From: Salibacterium salarium | GTDB taxonomy: Bacteria; Bacillota; Bacilli; Bacillales; Marinococcaceae | NCBI RefSeq assembly: GCF_030813635.1 | Contig: NZ_JAUSUM010000003.1 | Coordinates: forward strand, 248,001-312,000 | Length of the DNA: 64,000 bases | Reading direction: 5' to 3' | Shown here: positions 24,855-33,677 of the stretch, piece after piece | How positions within the stretch are numbered: the stretch's first letter is position 1 | Layout: every line of letters begins with the position of its first letter | Made by a program: the position numbers and the translations under genes | The notes under the pieces: model-generated | Told to the model about the DNA's origin: nothing | The model's input: only the letters and a program-made list of their open reading frames with translations | Database searches by the model: none

Positions 24855-25679
24855 CTATCGATGATTCATTTCACTTGGAACTGGACCTTGACGGTCTCCA
24901 CGGTCGAGTGTGTTGATTTTTTCGATATCAGATTCCGACAATTCAAAATCTAGTACATTAAAGTTTTCTTCTATCCGAGAAGGTGTGACAGATTTTGGTA
25001 TAACAATCGAGTTGTTTTGGAGATGCCAGCGAATGATGACTTGTGCTGGGGTTTTCGCATGCTTTTCGGCAATTTCCTTAACGGTTTCATCATTTAGAAC
25101 CGTTTTCCCCTGCATAAGCGGACTCCATGCTTCCACATAGATATCGTGGTCTGCACAAAACTTCTTCAATTCATTCTGTGCTAAATAAGGATGGCACTCA
25201 ACTTGATTAACTGCTGGTGTCACTTCACATTCATCAAGCAGGCGTTGGAGGTGGTCTGTATCAAAATTACATACTCCAATGGCTTTTACTTTTCCATCGC
25301 GATAAAGTTTTTCCATCGCTTTATAAGTATCGACATAATCGTCATAAGCCGGATTCGGCCAGTGAATGAGGTACAAGTCAACGTACTCTAACCCCAATTT
25401 TTCAAGGCTTGCATCAAAAGCTTTCAATGTATTGTCGTAACCTTGATCTCCATTCCAAACCTTTGTCGTAATAAACAAGTCCTCGCGCGGTACGTCACTC
25501 TCTGCAATAGCTTGCCCTACGCCCTTCTCATTTTTATAAACAGCTGCTGTATCAATAGAACGATAGCCGGTTTCGAGAGCTTTTTTCACAGCTGGTACTG
25601 CCGCGTCTTCTTCCACTTGCCACACGCCGAATCCAAGTTGAGGCATTTCCAGACCATTATTTAAAGTTACAAACTTCAT
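24855..25679 (-). CDS. Aldo/keto reductase (YtbE/YvgN-like)
   Basis: 274 residues from the ATG at 25679, preferred to the GTG four codons upstream, which lies in the GAGAGGTGGG ribosome site. The catalytic tetrad is intact: Asp and Tyr in [14 protein letters not shown], Lys in FITTKVWN and His in LIHWPNP. The C-terminal NADPH-binding part reads [17 protein letters not shown]. It reduces aldehydes such as methylglyoxal or other carbonyls with NADPH. Stand-alone gene of general detoxification type; the exact substrate is unknown. Confidence 0.92.
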   Translation of the reverse strand: MKFVTLNNGLEMPQLGFGVWQVEEDAAVPAVKKALETGYRSIDTAAVYKNEKGVGQAIAESDVPREDLFITTKVWNGDQGYDNTLKAFDASLEKLGLEYVDLYLIHWPNPAYDDYVDTYKAMEKLYRDGKVKAIGVCNFDTDHLQRLLDECEVTPAVNQVECHPYLAQNELKKFCADHDIYVEAWSPLMQGKTVLNDETVKEIAEKHAKTPAQVIIRWHLQNNSIVIPKSVTPSRIEENFNVLDFELSESDIEKINTLDRGDRQGPVPSEMNHR

Positions 25680-25875
25680 AAGTACACCCACCTCTCCGAT
25701 TATTTACTTACATATAAGAGTATAGCATACACATTGTTTCCATTGCTTTCCCTTCGCTGCGTAACAAATTAGTAACAAAGGATACATGTCATTTTACCCT
25801 AAATATGCATGAATGAAAACTATACCATACATTACTATCTTTCTTCCAATAAACGAAAGTGTTTTTGAAATCTTA

Positions 25876-25986
25876 TTACTCCGTTGAGTGAATATAATCC
25901 ACCGCATTATCAGCAACTCTTTGCAGCATATGTAACATTAATTCTCTTTCATCTTCCGAAATTTCTTTACTCTTTCTCACTGACAT
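25876..25986 (-). CDS. Possible 36-residue acidic helical protein
   Basis: Short frame MSVRKSKEISEDERELMLHM... of 36 codons with a strongly helical, charged composition and a GGGTAGGG ribosome-like stretch upstream. Such composition is unlikely in random AT-rich DNA, but no family is recognised and there is no terminator close by. The rest of the gap 25680-26063 is empty apart from this frame. Confidence 0.45.
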   Translation of the reverse strand: MSVRKSKEISEDERELMLHMLQRVADNAVDYIHSTE

Positions 25987-26063
25987 TCGCCCTACCCGAT
26001 TATCATTTATTACATATGCATATAGAGTCAGTGGATACTACAATTTATTAAGGAGAGATTGGT

Positions 26064-26183
26064 ATGAGTTATGCAGGTGGTGGATACGGAAGTAGTTTTG
26101 CGTTAATTGTTGTATTGTTTATCTTGATTATTATCGTCGGCGCTTCTTGGGGATTTGGCGGCGGTGGAGGATTCGGCTTTTAA
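26064..26183 (+). CDS. YjcZ-family small hydrophobic protein
   Basis: 39 residues: MSYAGGGYGSSFALIVVLF, then one membrane helix and a glycine-rich tail GFGGGGGFGF. The family, annotated as YjcZ sporulation proteins, is widespread in Bacillales and always has SGFALIVVLFILLIIVG-like cores. AAGGAGAG precedes ATG 26064 and a terminator follows. Function is not established. Confidence 0.85.
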   Translation: MSYAGGGYGSSFALIVVLFILIIIVGASWGFGGGGGFGF

Positions 26184-26188
26184 ACGCT

Positions 26189-26236
26189 AAAAAAACAGCC
26201 CTCTTCAGAAAGGATTTATCCTTTGAAGGGGGCTTT
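26189..26236 (+). terminator. Terminator of the YjcZ-family gene
   Basis: CAGCCCTCTTCA... pairs with TTGAAGGGGGCT, with a subsidiary AAGGAT / ATCCTT stem inside. An A run precedes and TTTCC follows. It begins a few bases after the stop. Confidence 0.75.
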
Positions 26237-26302
26237 CCTAAACTATACTGAAGTCTTCAGATATCAACGATACATCCAACGCTCCTATAGCAGGTTCACT
26301 TG

Positions 26303-26833
26303 TCATTTATTGTTTTCACGTTGAAGTTCTCTTATGCTCACACCAGGATTCCATTGAAGATGAACGGGGTCTTCAAAATGATTCCAATCCCCTCCCCATT
26401 CGAAACCCAGATTTTTAGCAATATCAACCGTCTCCATCCAATCTGATCGGCCATTTTCATTGCCATCATACTCTGTATCCCAAGTTAGCTCACCATCGTT
26501 TTGCTCGAGCGCGAAATCTATGGCCAATCCATAGTTATGGTACGATTCTCCGCCCTTTGCATGAGTAACAACCGATCCTTCTTTAGACCGGCCTTCTTCG
26601 TAAAGTTCGTTTTGTTTCTTTTCTGACCTATAACCTTCTGTGACAACAACCTGTATATCTTGACTATCAGCCCGATCTACAAGTTCTTCTTTCATCTCCA
26701 CCACTTTTGGATGCAGCTTCTTCTGTTCTGCTAGTTGTTCCGTTATTTGTTCTTGTTCTTTATGCCAATAAAAAAACAGACCAGCGGCAAATAAGACTAA
26801 TAATGCTACATCCCAGCCCGCGTTCCATTTCAT
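26303..26833 (-). CDS. Membrane-anchored M15-family peptidase (CwlK/VanY-like)
   Basis: 176 residues. One N-terminal helix (ALLVLFAAGLFFYW), a coiled linker, then a peptidase_M15_4 domain: VVVTEGYRSEKKQNELY, the zinc site SYHNYGLAIDFAL (SxHxxGxAxD) and WNHFEDPVHLQW with the catalytic Asp/His region. Relatives such as B. subtilis CwlK cleave L-Ala-D-Glu bonds or act as D,D-carboxypeptidases on peptidoglycan. It probably remodels the wall from the outer membrane face. Stand-alone. Confidence 0.88.
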   Translation of the reverse strand: MKWNAGWDVALLVLFAAGLFFYWHKEQEQITEQLAEQKKLHPKVVEMKEELVDRADSQDIQVVVTEGYRSEKKQNELYEEGRSKEGSVVTHAKGGESYHNYGLAIDFALEQNDGELTWDTEYDGNENGRSDWMETVDIAKNLGFEWGGDWNHFEDPVHLQWNPGVSIRELQRENNK

Positions 26834-26995
26834 ATTCTTACCCTTTCTAGGATTATCCTTTTAAATGGTTCTCATTTTAGAAGCTGTTCATAACGTCTCT
26901 ATCATTTCACATTTTATCCTTTGATTGTCAAGTTATCCAAACATCTATGTCTGTATTTAAATTTAATTAATACCCTTTTACGCGCTATTTTGATT

Positions 26996-27029
26996 TAAAA
27001 ACCCCCTTCGGTCATTACCAAAAAGGGGG
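26996..27029 (-). terminator. Terminator of the M24-BCCT-TetR operon (leftward)
   Basis: CCCCCTT (27002-27008) pairs with AAGGGGG, and an A run on the left provides the U tract for the minus strand, eight bases past the TetR stop. Confidence 0.8.
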
Positions 27030-27036
27030 GCATTAA

Positions 27037-27729
27037 TCAAAATTCATCTACAATATATTGTGCCATCCCGGGTTTAAGTGCCTGAGTGGTGACATGAATG
27101 ACATAAGACATCGTTCGCTCTTCTGCCTCTTCTGGGCTTACCCTAAGGCGATTATTTAAGAGGGTTGTCATCATGCCGCGCCAAATCATAAGTGTAACAT
27201 CAGAAATCATATCAACATTTTCAGCAGAAATAAGTCCTTCTTCTACGGCTCCCTGCAAATACAGACTGCTTCTTTTTTCTAAGTTATGTTCCATCAAAAA
27301 AGGGATAATTTCATCTGGCACCCCCACCAACTCACTACTAAACTGGTTATAATATTCTTGTAGCAGTTCACCAGGAAACGCTCCAAGATTATTAATAAAA
27401 ACAGCTGCATACGTATGAGGATTGCGAAAAGAATGGCTCGAAAAACAACGCCACGCGTGCAGCCACGTCTCTACCTTATTATTTCCCTTTTTCATGTAAT
27501 TTGGCAGTTCTTGAATATATCCTTGCATAAAACGCATAGACGCAAAAAATATTAAATGTGATAACTCACCAAAATAATTATAAGCGGTAGAACTTGTGAA
27601 ACCAGCGCGTTCCGCTACTTTTCTTATCGTCACTTGTTCTAAACCTTCTTCTTCGATCAAAGCAGCTGTTGCATCAATGAAATAATGCCACATACGATCT
27701 CGTTGAATCTCTTTTCTCGTCTTGGCCAT
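27037..27729 (-). CDS. TetR-family regulator of the osmolyte cassette
   Basis: 230 residues. The N-terminal helix-turn-helix is typical: ALIEEEGLEQVTIRKVAERAGFTSSTAYNYFGELSHLI. The C-terminal ligand-binding part resembles BetI-type regulators only loosely. The gene is third in a leftward operon: M24 enzyme, BCCT carrier (56 bases upstream), then this. It likely senses the transported compound and represses the operon through palindromes at 30494-30541 (inference). Confidence 0.85.
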   Translation of the reverse strand: MAKTRKEIQRDRMWHYFIDATAALIEEEGLEQVTIRKVAERAGFTSSTAYNYFGELSHLIFFASMRFMQGYIQELPNYMKKGNNKVETWLHAWRCFSSHSFRNPHTYAAVFINNLGAFPGELLQEYYNQFSSELVGVPDEIIPFLMEHNLEKRSSLYLQGAVEEGLISAENVDMISDVTLMIWRGMMTTLLNNRLRVSPEEAEERTMSYVIHVTTQALKPGMAQYIVDEF

Positions 27730-27785
27730 TGACAGTCCCTTCTTTCTCTCTATTCACCTTCTTTACTCGATTATATCGAAAAGGG

Positions 27786-29297
27786 CTAGTCTTTTACAGT
27801 GCGTTCGCTTTCATGAAGCCATCTAATTAATGATGCTGCCAACAAAATGTACATAATTAAAACAGGCACAGACACCAGCACCGATGATGTTTGTACAACA
27901 TCAAGTCCTCCGACAATCGTTAAAGAAATGGCTAATGCAGAAAGTACAATCCCCCATAATAAGCGATGCCAACGTGCGGGTTCTTCGCCAGCTTGTATGT
28001 CCGTAGTAGCAATCCCTGCGATAATATAGGTTGCCGAGTCCAAAGATGTAGCCAAAAAGATAAAACCAAGTACCATAAAAAATATCATAACCAGAGTCGA
28101 AAGCGGCATGGAATGTAAGACTTCCACAATAACTTGAGGTTCACTTTCTGCAAGCACTGAACTCAAGGCTCCTTTGCTTGACAATTCTAAGTCAATCGCG
28201 TAGCCTCCAAAAACAGCAAAATATAAATAACTCCCCAAAGAACCCCATAGTAAAATATTTGTAATCATTTCCCGCATCGTCCGTCCTTTTGAAATACGCG
28301 CGATAAACAGTCCTATAAATGGAGCCGTGGCTGCAAACCAAGCCCAATAAAAGACAGTCCATGCTTGAGGAAATCCACCTTCATTAATCGAATCTGTATA
28401 TAAACTCATTCGCAAAAAGTTGTTCATCATAAGTCCCAAACTATCAGTGAAATAAGTGAGAATAAACAGTGTTGGACCAGTAATGAGAACAAATAACGCA
28501 ATCATAATAGCCAAATATATATTCCAATCACTTAATTTACGAATTCCTTTATAAAGTCCCATGTAAGCACTGGCACTAAAAATTATTGTCCAAATAACAA
28601 TGATAATAATATTTAATGGTAGCGTCGGCTCTATCTCTAATAAATCAGCCATCACATTAGATACCATAGGAACACCCAGACCAAGAGACGTGGAAAGCCC
28701 TCCTATCATACTCCAAATAACAAGTATGTCTATAACCTTCCCCAGCCATCCATCTGCTTTGTTTCCTAGTATGCCACGACAAGCTGCGCTAATTTTTAAT
28801 GACGGATCTTTTCTCACAAAAAAGGAATAAGCTATAACAACTGCTGGCAAAGCATATAAAGCCCAAGCCGATATTCCCCAATGGAATAGCCCATAGGCAA
28901 CGGACCATTCCGCTGCTTCTTCTGTTTCTCCTTCGATACCGAACGGAGGACCTGTATAATAATAAAGTGGTTCTACAATCGACCAGAACATGATACTAGT
29001 GCCCATGCTGGCACAAAATAACATACCTCCCCAGCTAAATCTTGAAAATTCTGGTCTATCATCCGCGTCACCCATACGTACTTTACCGAATCTACCAAAA
29101 ATGAGCCAAATGAGTAGAATAAACAGACCAATCGTCAGCAATTCAAAAACCCAATCCAATCGAAAAGTAAGATCATTTAAAATGCTTGTTAAAATAGGTT
29201 CTGCGCTACTTTGAAATATAGATAATGTAATCGTAATTACTACCGTGAGAATAATAGCTGGCCAAAATATCGAATGATCAATTTTACTATGTTTCAT
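27786..29297 (-). CDS. BCCT-family carrier for betaine, choline, carnitine or a related compound
   Basis: 503 residues with 12 predicted membrane helices. BCCT signatures are MGTSIMFWSIVEPLYYY and the Trp-rich WTVFYWAWFAATAPFIGLFIARIS; the final aromatic-box position that is often Trp is Phe here. Family members import quaternary ammonium or sulfonium compounds by sodium or proton symport or by exchange. The start lies 11 bases after the M24 gene. Pairing with a pita-bread hydrolase and a TetR regulator suggests uptake for catabolism rather than plain osmoprotection. Confidence 0.9.
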   Translation of the reverse strand: MKHSKIDHSIFWPAIILTVVITITLSIFQSSAEPILTSILNDLTFRLDWVFELLTIGLFILLIWLIFGRFGKVRMGDADDRPEFSRFSWGGMLFCASMGTSIMFWSIVEPLYYYTGPPFGIEGETEEAAEWSVAYGLFHWGISAWALYALPAVVIAYSFFVRKDPSLKISAACRGILGNKADGWLGKVIDILVIWSMIGGLSTSLGLGVPMVSNVMADLLEIEPTLPLNIIIIVIWTIIFSASAYMGLYKGIRKLSDWNIYLAIMIALFVLITGPTLFILTYFTDSLGLMMNNFLRMSLYTDSINEGGFPQAWTVFYWAWFAATAPFIGLFIARISKGRTMREMITNILLWGSLGSYLYFAVFGGYAIDLELSSKGALSSVLAESEPQVIVEVLHSMPLSTLVMIFFMVLGFIFLATSLDSATYIIAGIATTDIQAGEEPARWHRLLWGIVLSALAISLTIVGGLDVVQTSSVLVSVPVLIMYILLAASLIRWLHESERTVKD

Positions 29298-29308
29298 AAT
29301 TCCTCCTT

Positions 29309-30463
29309 TTATTCTATTAACATGTCTTCATAAGAACGTGGATAATGTGTAATACTTCTTGAACCATGCTTTGTAACAATAACGGTGTCCGAATGTCGAA
29401 AGCCGCCCGTACCAGGAATATATATACCTGGTTCAATGGTATATACCATTCCTTCTTGAAGAATAAGATCATTATCAAACCGAAGGTAAGGTTCCTCATG
29501 TTCAGAAAGACCCAGACCATGACCAATACGATGGTCTATATACGCTTCATATCCAGCTTCCTGTATTACTCGATATGCTGCTAAGTCAACATCACAAGCT
29601 CTAACACCGGGTTTCACCGCATCCATCCCTGCTTGTTGTGCATCAATAGCTAGTCTTAACAATTTCTTTTGTTCATCACTAGCCCCATCTTTAAATAAAA
29701 ATGTACGTTCATTCTCCGCACGATATCCATTAATCCAAACTTGCCTGCTATGAACAACTGGGTCTCCCTTTTCATATGTTCGTGTACTAGAATATAGATG
29801 CGGCATCGCGCTGCGTTTCACTCCAGAACAAGTCCAGTTTTCATAGCCCACTACTATCTCGGGATATTTTTCTGAAGCCGCTTTTAATAAAGCTTGATCG
29901 CCGTATGAATCAAATTCTAATTCGCTCATTCCTGTACTTAGGTGACGAAAAGAAGCTTCCAACGCTACATCAGACAATCTTCCGGCTTCATACAACCATT
30001 TTTGTTCTTCTTCATCCTTCACACTGCGTAACTGAATTAAGTCCTGCCCGATATCTATCACATCACATCCATTATCAATAATTAACTGATAAACATAGGC
30101 TGGTATCATTTCAAGTTCAACCCCCACCTTTGTACCGGTTGGAAGATCTCTTATAAGACGTTTAAAAGGGTCTAAAAATGACGTATCCTCACTGCCTTTG
30201 TTATAACGTTCGTGGTACACATAAAACTCTTTTGTATGTGCGTTTTCTTCAGCATGTAAATCTTCCAATTCCGGAATTATATATGCCGTTTTATCCGGAT
30301 AAATCCAATAAACAATAGGACGAGAGTAAGAAATGGCCTTAAATCCGCTTAAATAATATTGATTGTCTGGATCCCATAAAACCGTTGCTCCTACTTCTTT
30401 TTTGTCCATTCGTTCACGAAATAATTTTAAGCGTTGATTCACTTGTTCTACTGGAATACTCAA
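29309..30463 (-). CDS. Creatinase/M24-fold (pita-bread) enzyme without the usual metal ligands
   Basis: 384 residues from a TTG at 30463, chosen because GGAGG is correctly placed; no ATG fits. The N-terminal creatinase_N domain is followed by an M24 domain: GIGHGLGLSEHEEPYL-like His region (IGHGLGLSEHEEPY), Glu in YTIEPGIYIPG and GGFRHSDTVIV. The Asp pair that binds metal in aminopeptidases (DxG...SDxTR) is replaced by VWINGYRAENERTF, as in creatinase (metal-free). It may hydrolyse a methylated amine, ectoine-like or related osmolyte brought in by the BCCT carrier. Substrate unknown; Xaa-Pro dipeptidase is less likely. Confidence 0.8.
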   Translation of the reverse strand: MSIPVEQVNQRLKLFRERMDKKEVGATVLWDPDNQYYLSGFKAISYSRPIVYWIYPDKTAYIIPELEDLHAEENAHTKEFYVYHERYNKGSEDTSFLDPFKRLIRDLPTGTKVGVELEMIPAYVYQLIIDNGCDVIDIGQDLIQLRSVKDEEEQKWLYEAGRLSDVALEASFRHLSTGMSELEFDSYGDQALLKAASEKYPEIVVGYENWTCSGVKRSAMPHLYSSTRTYEKGDPVVHSRQVWINGYRAENERTFLFKDGASDEQKKLLRLAIDAQQAGMDAVKPGVRACDVDLAAYRVIQEAGYEAYIDHRIGHGLGLSEHEEPYLRFDNDLILQEGMVYTIEPGIYIPGTGGFRHSDTVIVTKHGSRSITHYPRSYEDMLIE

Positions 30464-30493
30464 AAAAATACCTCCAAAAAATTTGATTTTATT

Positions 30494-30541
30494 ATGAACA
30501 TGTTCATTTAAAGAACATGATAACACCAAGTTCTTGTGAAC
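30494..30541. promoter_or_regulatory. Palindromic operators upstream of the M24-BCCT-TetR operon
   Basis: A perfect 14-base palindrome ATGAACATGTTCAT (30494-30507) and a second inverted repeat GTTC-N4-GAAC (30530-30541), with another AGAACATGA half-site between. They stand just upstream of the operon's first start and are the natural binding place for its TetR or for the nearby GbsR-type protein. Confidence 0.55.
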
Positions 30542-30690
30542 ACAATTAAATATCAGAAAATTTTGCGTATTAAGAAGATATTCAAGTGCATTAGGGAGAT
30601 ACGTTGACGTGAATTGTTAAAAACGACTCTTATAAGAATATAGATGTTTCATTCCCTATAAATAAGGTGATTTTTCATCATTAAAATAAT

Positions 30691-30731
30691 AAAAAGAGAC
30701 CCACAAGTTGCAAAAACAACCTATGAGCCTC
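30691..30731 (-). terminator. Terminator of the GbsR-type gene (leftward)
   Basis: A 15-base stem, GAGACCCACAAGTTG against CAACCTATGAGCCTC, pairs fully when G-U pairs are allowed in the minus-strand RNA, and AAAAA on the left gives the U tract. It isolates this gene from the M24 operon. Confidence 0.75.
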
Positions 30732-30747
30732 CAAATATTCTATTATT

Positions 30748-31293
30748 TTATCGACGCTTTGGCACATGTTCGAAAACCTCGCCGCTTTCAAAAAACTCAA
30801 TTAATCGTTGAATCCAGTCATAATAATCCATCCACTCATGAATTTCTGCAAGCAGTGAATTAATTTCTTCTTCCATCCCTTCTTCTAACGTTTCTGATTC
30901 CCTAATATTTTCCAATTTCCCCTTCAGTTTCTGCTCAAAATGCCTGCTTTTATATATAGCTTTTCTCCAATTTGAAGTAAAAAGTGAAATAAAGGTCTGA
31001 TAATAATCTTGCTCAACCTGATATAAATCTTTACGAACCCCAGCTCGAAACACTCGTTCTGCAATGTTTAAGTCAATCATATCACGAACCACTTGGCTCA
31101 TTCGAGTTTTACTCATGCCTGTCTGTTCTGAGAGTTGATCCAATGTCATCGGGTCACGATTCATATAAATAATGCCAAGAATACGTCCTACTGTTGTCGA
31201 AACTCCAAAAGAATGCATATTGTCAGCAATCTTTTCTACGAATTGTCTTTGAACGTTTTCAATGTCTTCCGGCTGTTTGTCCGTCACTGGCAT
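30748..31293 (-). CDS. GbsR/OpcR-family (MarR-like) transcriptional regulator
   Basis: 182 residues from the ATG at 31293. The winged-helix core has FVEKIADNMHSFGVSTTVGRILGIIYM, PMTLDQLSEQTGMSKTRMSQVVRDM and VFRAGVRKDLYQVEQDYY, the GbsR pattern; helical dimerisation segments follow. GbsR represses choline-to-betaine genes and OpcR represses a choline carrier in B. subtilis. Start is uncertain: GGGAGGG is only 2 bases from this ATG but 8 bases from a GTG two codons on (31287), and the frame stays open upstream to 31344 with a CQSCGK motif. Probably controls compatible-solute uptake, perhaps the neighbouring BCCT operon. Confidence 0.82.
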   Translation of the reverse strand: MPVTDKQPEDIENVQRQFVEKIADNMHSFGVSTTVGRILGIIYMNRDPMTLDQLSEQTGMSKTRMSQVVRDMIDLNIAERVFRAGVRKDLYQVEQDYYQTFISLFTSNWRKAIYKSRHFEQKLKGKLENIRESETLEEGMEEEINSLLAEIHEWMDYYDWIQRLIEFFESGEVFEHVPKRR

Positions 31294-31395
31294 AACCCTC
31301 CCATTTGTACTATCAACCAAGACCTTACCACACGATTGACACAAAATAAAATACGTAAAGGAAGAAAAAATAAATTTCTTCTCGCCCGCACTTTT

Positions 31396-33450
31396 TTATA
31401 CATTCCGTTCTAATATTGGTAAAGTAAAATAAAATGTGCTTCCTTTTCTCTCCTGGCTGTCTGCTCCCATTCGCCCTCCATGTGCACGAACAATCTCTGC
31501 GCATATGGCTAAACCCAGGCCAACCCCTTCTTCGCTTCTATTTTCATTTGATTTCCCTTTATAAAACCGATCAAATACTTTTGGAAGATCATCTTCTTGT
31601 ATACCATTCCCTGTATCATGTACAGCTATTTTAACCATCGATTCATTATTCTGTATTATGGTACTTAGAACCATCTTTATACGTCCGCCACTCGGCGTGA
31701 ATTTGCGTGCATTAAATAATAAGTTTGTAATGACTTGTTCCATTCGAATGTAATCTAAAGAGACCATTACTTCATCCGAATCGAGCTGGTTCTCAAAATA
31801 GAAGCTTATATCTTTTCTTTCTATTTCATGGCGGTAGCCTGCCGCAAGACTTTGAACAAATGTACCAATGCTTTCCTTCACAAATCGGTACTTCATTTTA
31901 TCCGATTCTAGTCGTGCAAGCTCTCTTAAGTCTTGAATGATTTGCCGAAGAAACAACGTTTTATTATATACGAGTTGTAAATATTTTGGATGATTTCGAT
32001 CTACCACTCCATCCATCATCCCTTTTATATACCCCTGAATGGACGTTAACGGCGTCCCCAATTCATGAGAAATATTTGACATCATCTCTTGTCTGGATTT
32101 ATACATACTTTCTAATCTTCTGTTTGCCTGTTCCAACTCCCTATTTGTTTCGGAAAGTTTTTGTGTCCTTTGTTCTACTTTCACTTCCAATGTCTGATTA
32201 ACTTTTTCTAACCGCTTTGACAATTGTTCTGATTGGTTTAATGCACGAGTAAATACGTTCGATAAAATAAAAGATTGGGCGAACAAATAAGTTAATAATC
32301 CTAAAGAGACGGTTTCACCTGTATCCAGCACATGGTTATAATATAAAATATCATTCAGGACAAAAAACAATAAAATAATCATAGCCGTTATATGCAACAA
32401 AGCACCTCTTCTTTTCTTTCGCAGCGCTTTTATTAGCACAAAAATCAAGTAGACAAGGGCAGACCCTGAGAAAAATTGTAATACTACCATCGCTTCAGTA
32501 TATATTCGTGCTGGCGTAATTAAAATAAATGCAGCAAAGCCTGCAAAAAATAACAGAAATATATTTCTAACTCGATTATTCATATCTTCTCGATATTGGG
32601 TATGTATAAATAAAAGGAAAAAAATCATTCCCACACATGAGCCCAAATACTCTAACTTTAATGATAGCTCCCAGTTTATCGATGGTATAAAACGAACCAG
32701 TAATACTTCCCCTAACAAAAGCGTCCGCATGGAAATTGCAAGACAAACACCACCAAAATAGAGAGTAGATTTATCTTTAGGTCTTAAAATAAATATTCCA
32801 ATATGATAAAGTCCCATCATCAATAAGCTGGCAACAAGAAACACTTCCATTGCTACATTTGCATCTCTCATGTTTTGAATGGCTTCAGGGCGTCCTATAT
32901 GAATGGAATCGGACCATCCCGATTTTCTTTGGTGAAAATCAGACACTTGAACAACTAAATTTAATGTTTTGTCTGTTTTAAAGTAAGTGACTTCTGGGTG
33001 ATGTTTAGGCTGCATTTCCGATTGACTTGTTCCAACCGCCCCACTAGATGTTAACTCTTTTCCATTTGCCCAAATTGTGTAGGCCGTATTCATATCCGGT
33101 ATATGCATCCCCAGTACTTTTTCATCTTGTCCGTCCGGAAGCAGAATTTTCAGTCGATATGTTGCATAGCCATGATTTGAAAACTGGACATTATCATCAT
33201 ACCAATTTCCCGGTGTGTTCAAAAAAACATTAGGTTGAATATCATCCAACTCTGACGGTTCCATCAAGCGTTCCCAATAAAACTCCCATTCTCCGTCTAA
33301 AATATAAGTATCATCTTGTTGCATAGTTGTATCTTGTAAATCAAGTACACCTTGTTCTGCTTGCGTCTGTTGACTGTTATCCAATAATCCACATCCAGAG
33401 ATCAAAAGACTTCCTATACAAAGAATCCAAAAATAAATTATATTCTTCAT
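31396..33450 (-). CDS. Orphan histidine kinase with 7TM-DISM sensor and lipoprotein-like N-terminus
   Basis: About 684 residues from the ATG at 33450. N-terminal signal with LLISGCG (possible lipobox), an extracellular jelly-roll of the 7TMR-DISMED2 kind (YILDGEWEFYWERLM...YRLKILLPDGQ), seven membrane helices (about 205-395), a coiled coil, HisKA with MMSNISHELGTPLTSIQGYI, and an HATPase with NLLFNARKFTPSGG and GVGLGLAICAEIV. DISM domains are thought to bind carbohydrates. No response regulator gene is adjacent, so its partner is elsewhere. Confidence 0.88.
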   Translation of the reverse strand: MKNIIYFWILCIGSLLISGCGLLDNSQQTQAEQGVLDLQDTTMQQDDTYILDGEWEFYWERLMEPSELDDIQPNVFLNTPGNWYDDNVQFSNHGYATYRLKILLPDGQDEKVLGMHIPDMNTAYTIWANGKELTSSGAVGTSQSEMQPKHHPEVTYFKTDKTLNLVVQVSDFHQRKSGWSDSIHIGRPEAIQNMRDANVAMEVFLVASLLMMGLYHIGIFILRPKDKSTLYFGGVCLAISMRTLLLGEVLLVRFIPSINWELSLKLEYLGSCVGMIFFLLFIHTQYREDMNNRVRNIFLLFFAGFAAFILITPARIYTEAMVVLQFFSGSALVYLIFVLIKALRKKRRGALLHITAMIILLFFVLNDILYYNHVLDTGETVSLGLLTYLFAQSFILSNVFTRALNQSEQLSKRLEKVNQTLEVKVEQRTQKLSETNRELEQANRRLESMYKSRQEMMSNISHELGTPLTSIQGYIKGMMDGVVDRNHPKYLQLVYNKTLFLRQIIQDLRELARLESDKMKYRFVKESIGTFVQSLAAGYRHEIERKDISFYFENQLDSDEVMVSLDYIRMEQVITNLLFNARKFTPSGGRIKMVLSTIIQNNESMVKIAVHDTGNGIQEDDLPKVFDRFYKGKSNENRSEEGVGLGLAICAEIVRAHGGRMGADSQERKGSTFYFTLPILERNV

Positions 33451-33623
33451 TCTGACCCCCACCCTATTAGAGCAACATTCATTCGATTAAGACACCATCA
33501 CCGTTGTAGTTCATATTTATTAGTAGTCTATCACACGAAAGTACCACAATGTGACTACATGAATTAACTTTTATGTAAATACGGTCTCTTAATGTACATC
33601 ATGAACGGGAGGACAAAATAAAT

Positions 33624-33663
33624 AAAATAACCTCTTGCCTAACGATAGGCAAGAGGTTATTTT
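33624..33663. terminator. Bidirectional terminator, mainly for the MFS gene
   Basis: Perfect 18-base stem with a four-base loop: AAAATAACCTCTTGCCTA / TAGGCAAGAGGTTATTTT. It follows the MFS gene stop (leftward). The gap 33664-33677 is all that separates them; 33451-33623 contains no gene. Confidence 0.9.
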
Positions 33664-33677
33664 ATACTTCAACGGTT

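Noticed and set aside
29309-30463. DMSP lyase DddP or Xaa-Pro dipeptidase as a firm name
   Set aside because: DddP and the dipeptidases need Asp metal ligands that are missing here, so only the creatinase/M24 fold is claimed.
30748-31344. Longer GbsR-type protein beginning CQSCGK from TTG 31344
   Set aside because: No ribosome site precedes that TTG and the family normally begins near the chosen start; kept as an alternative.
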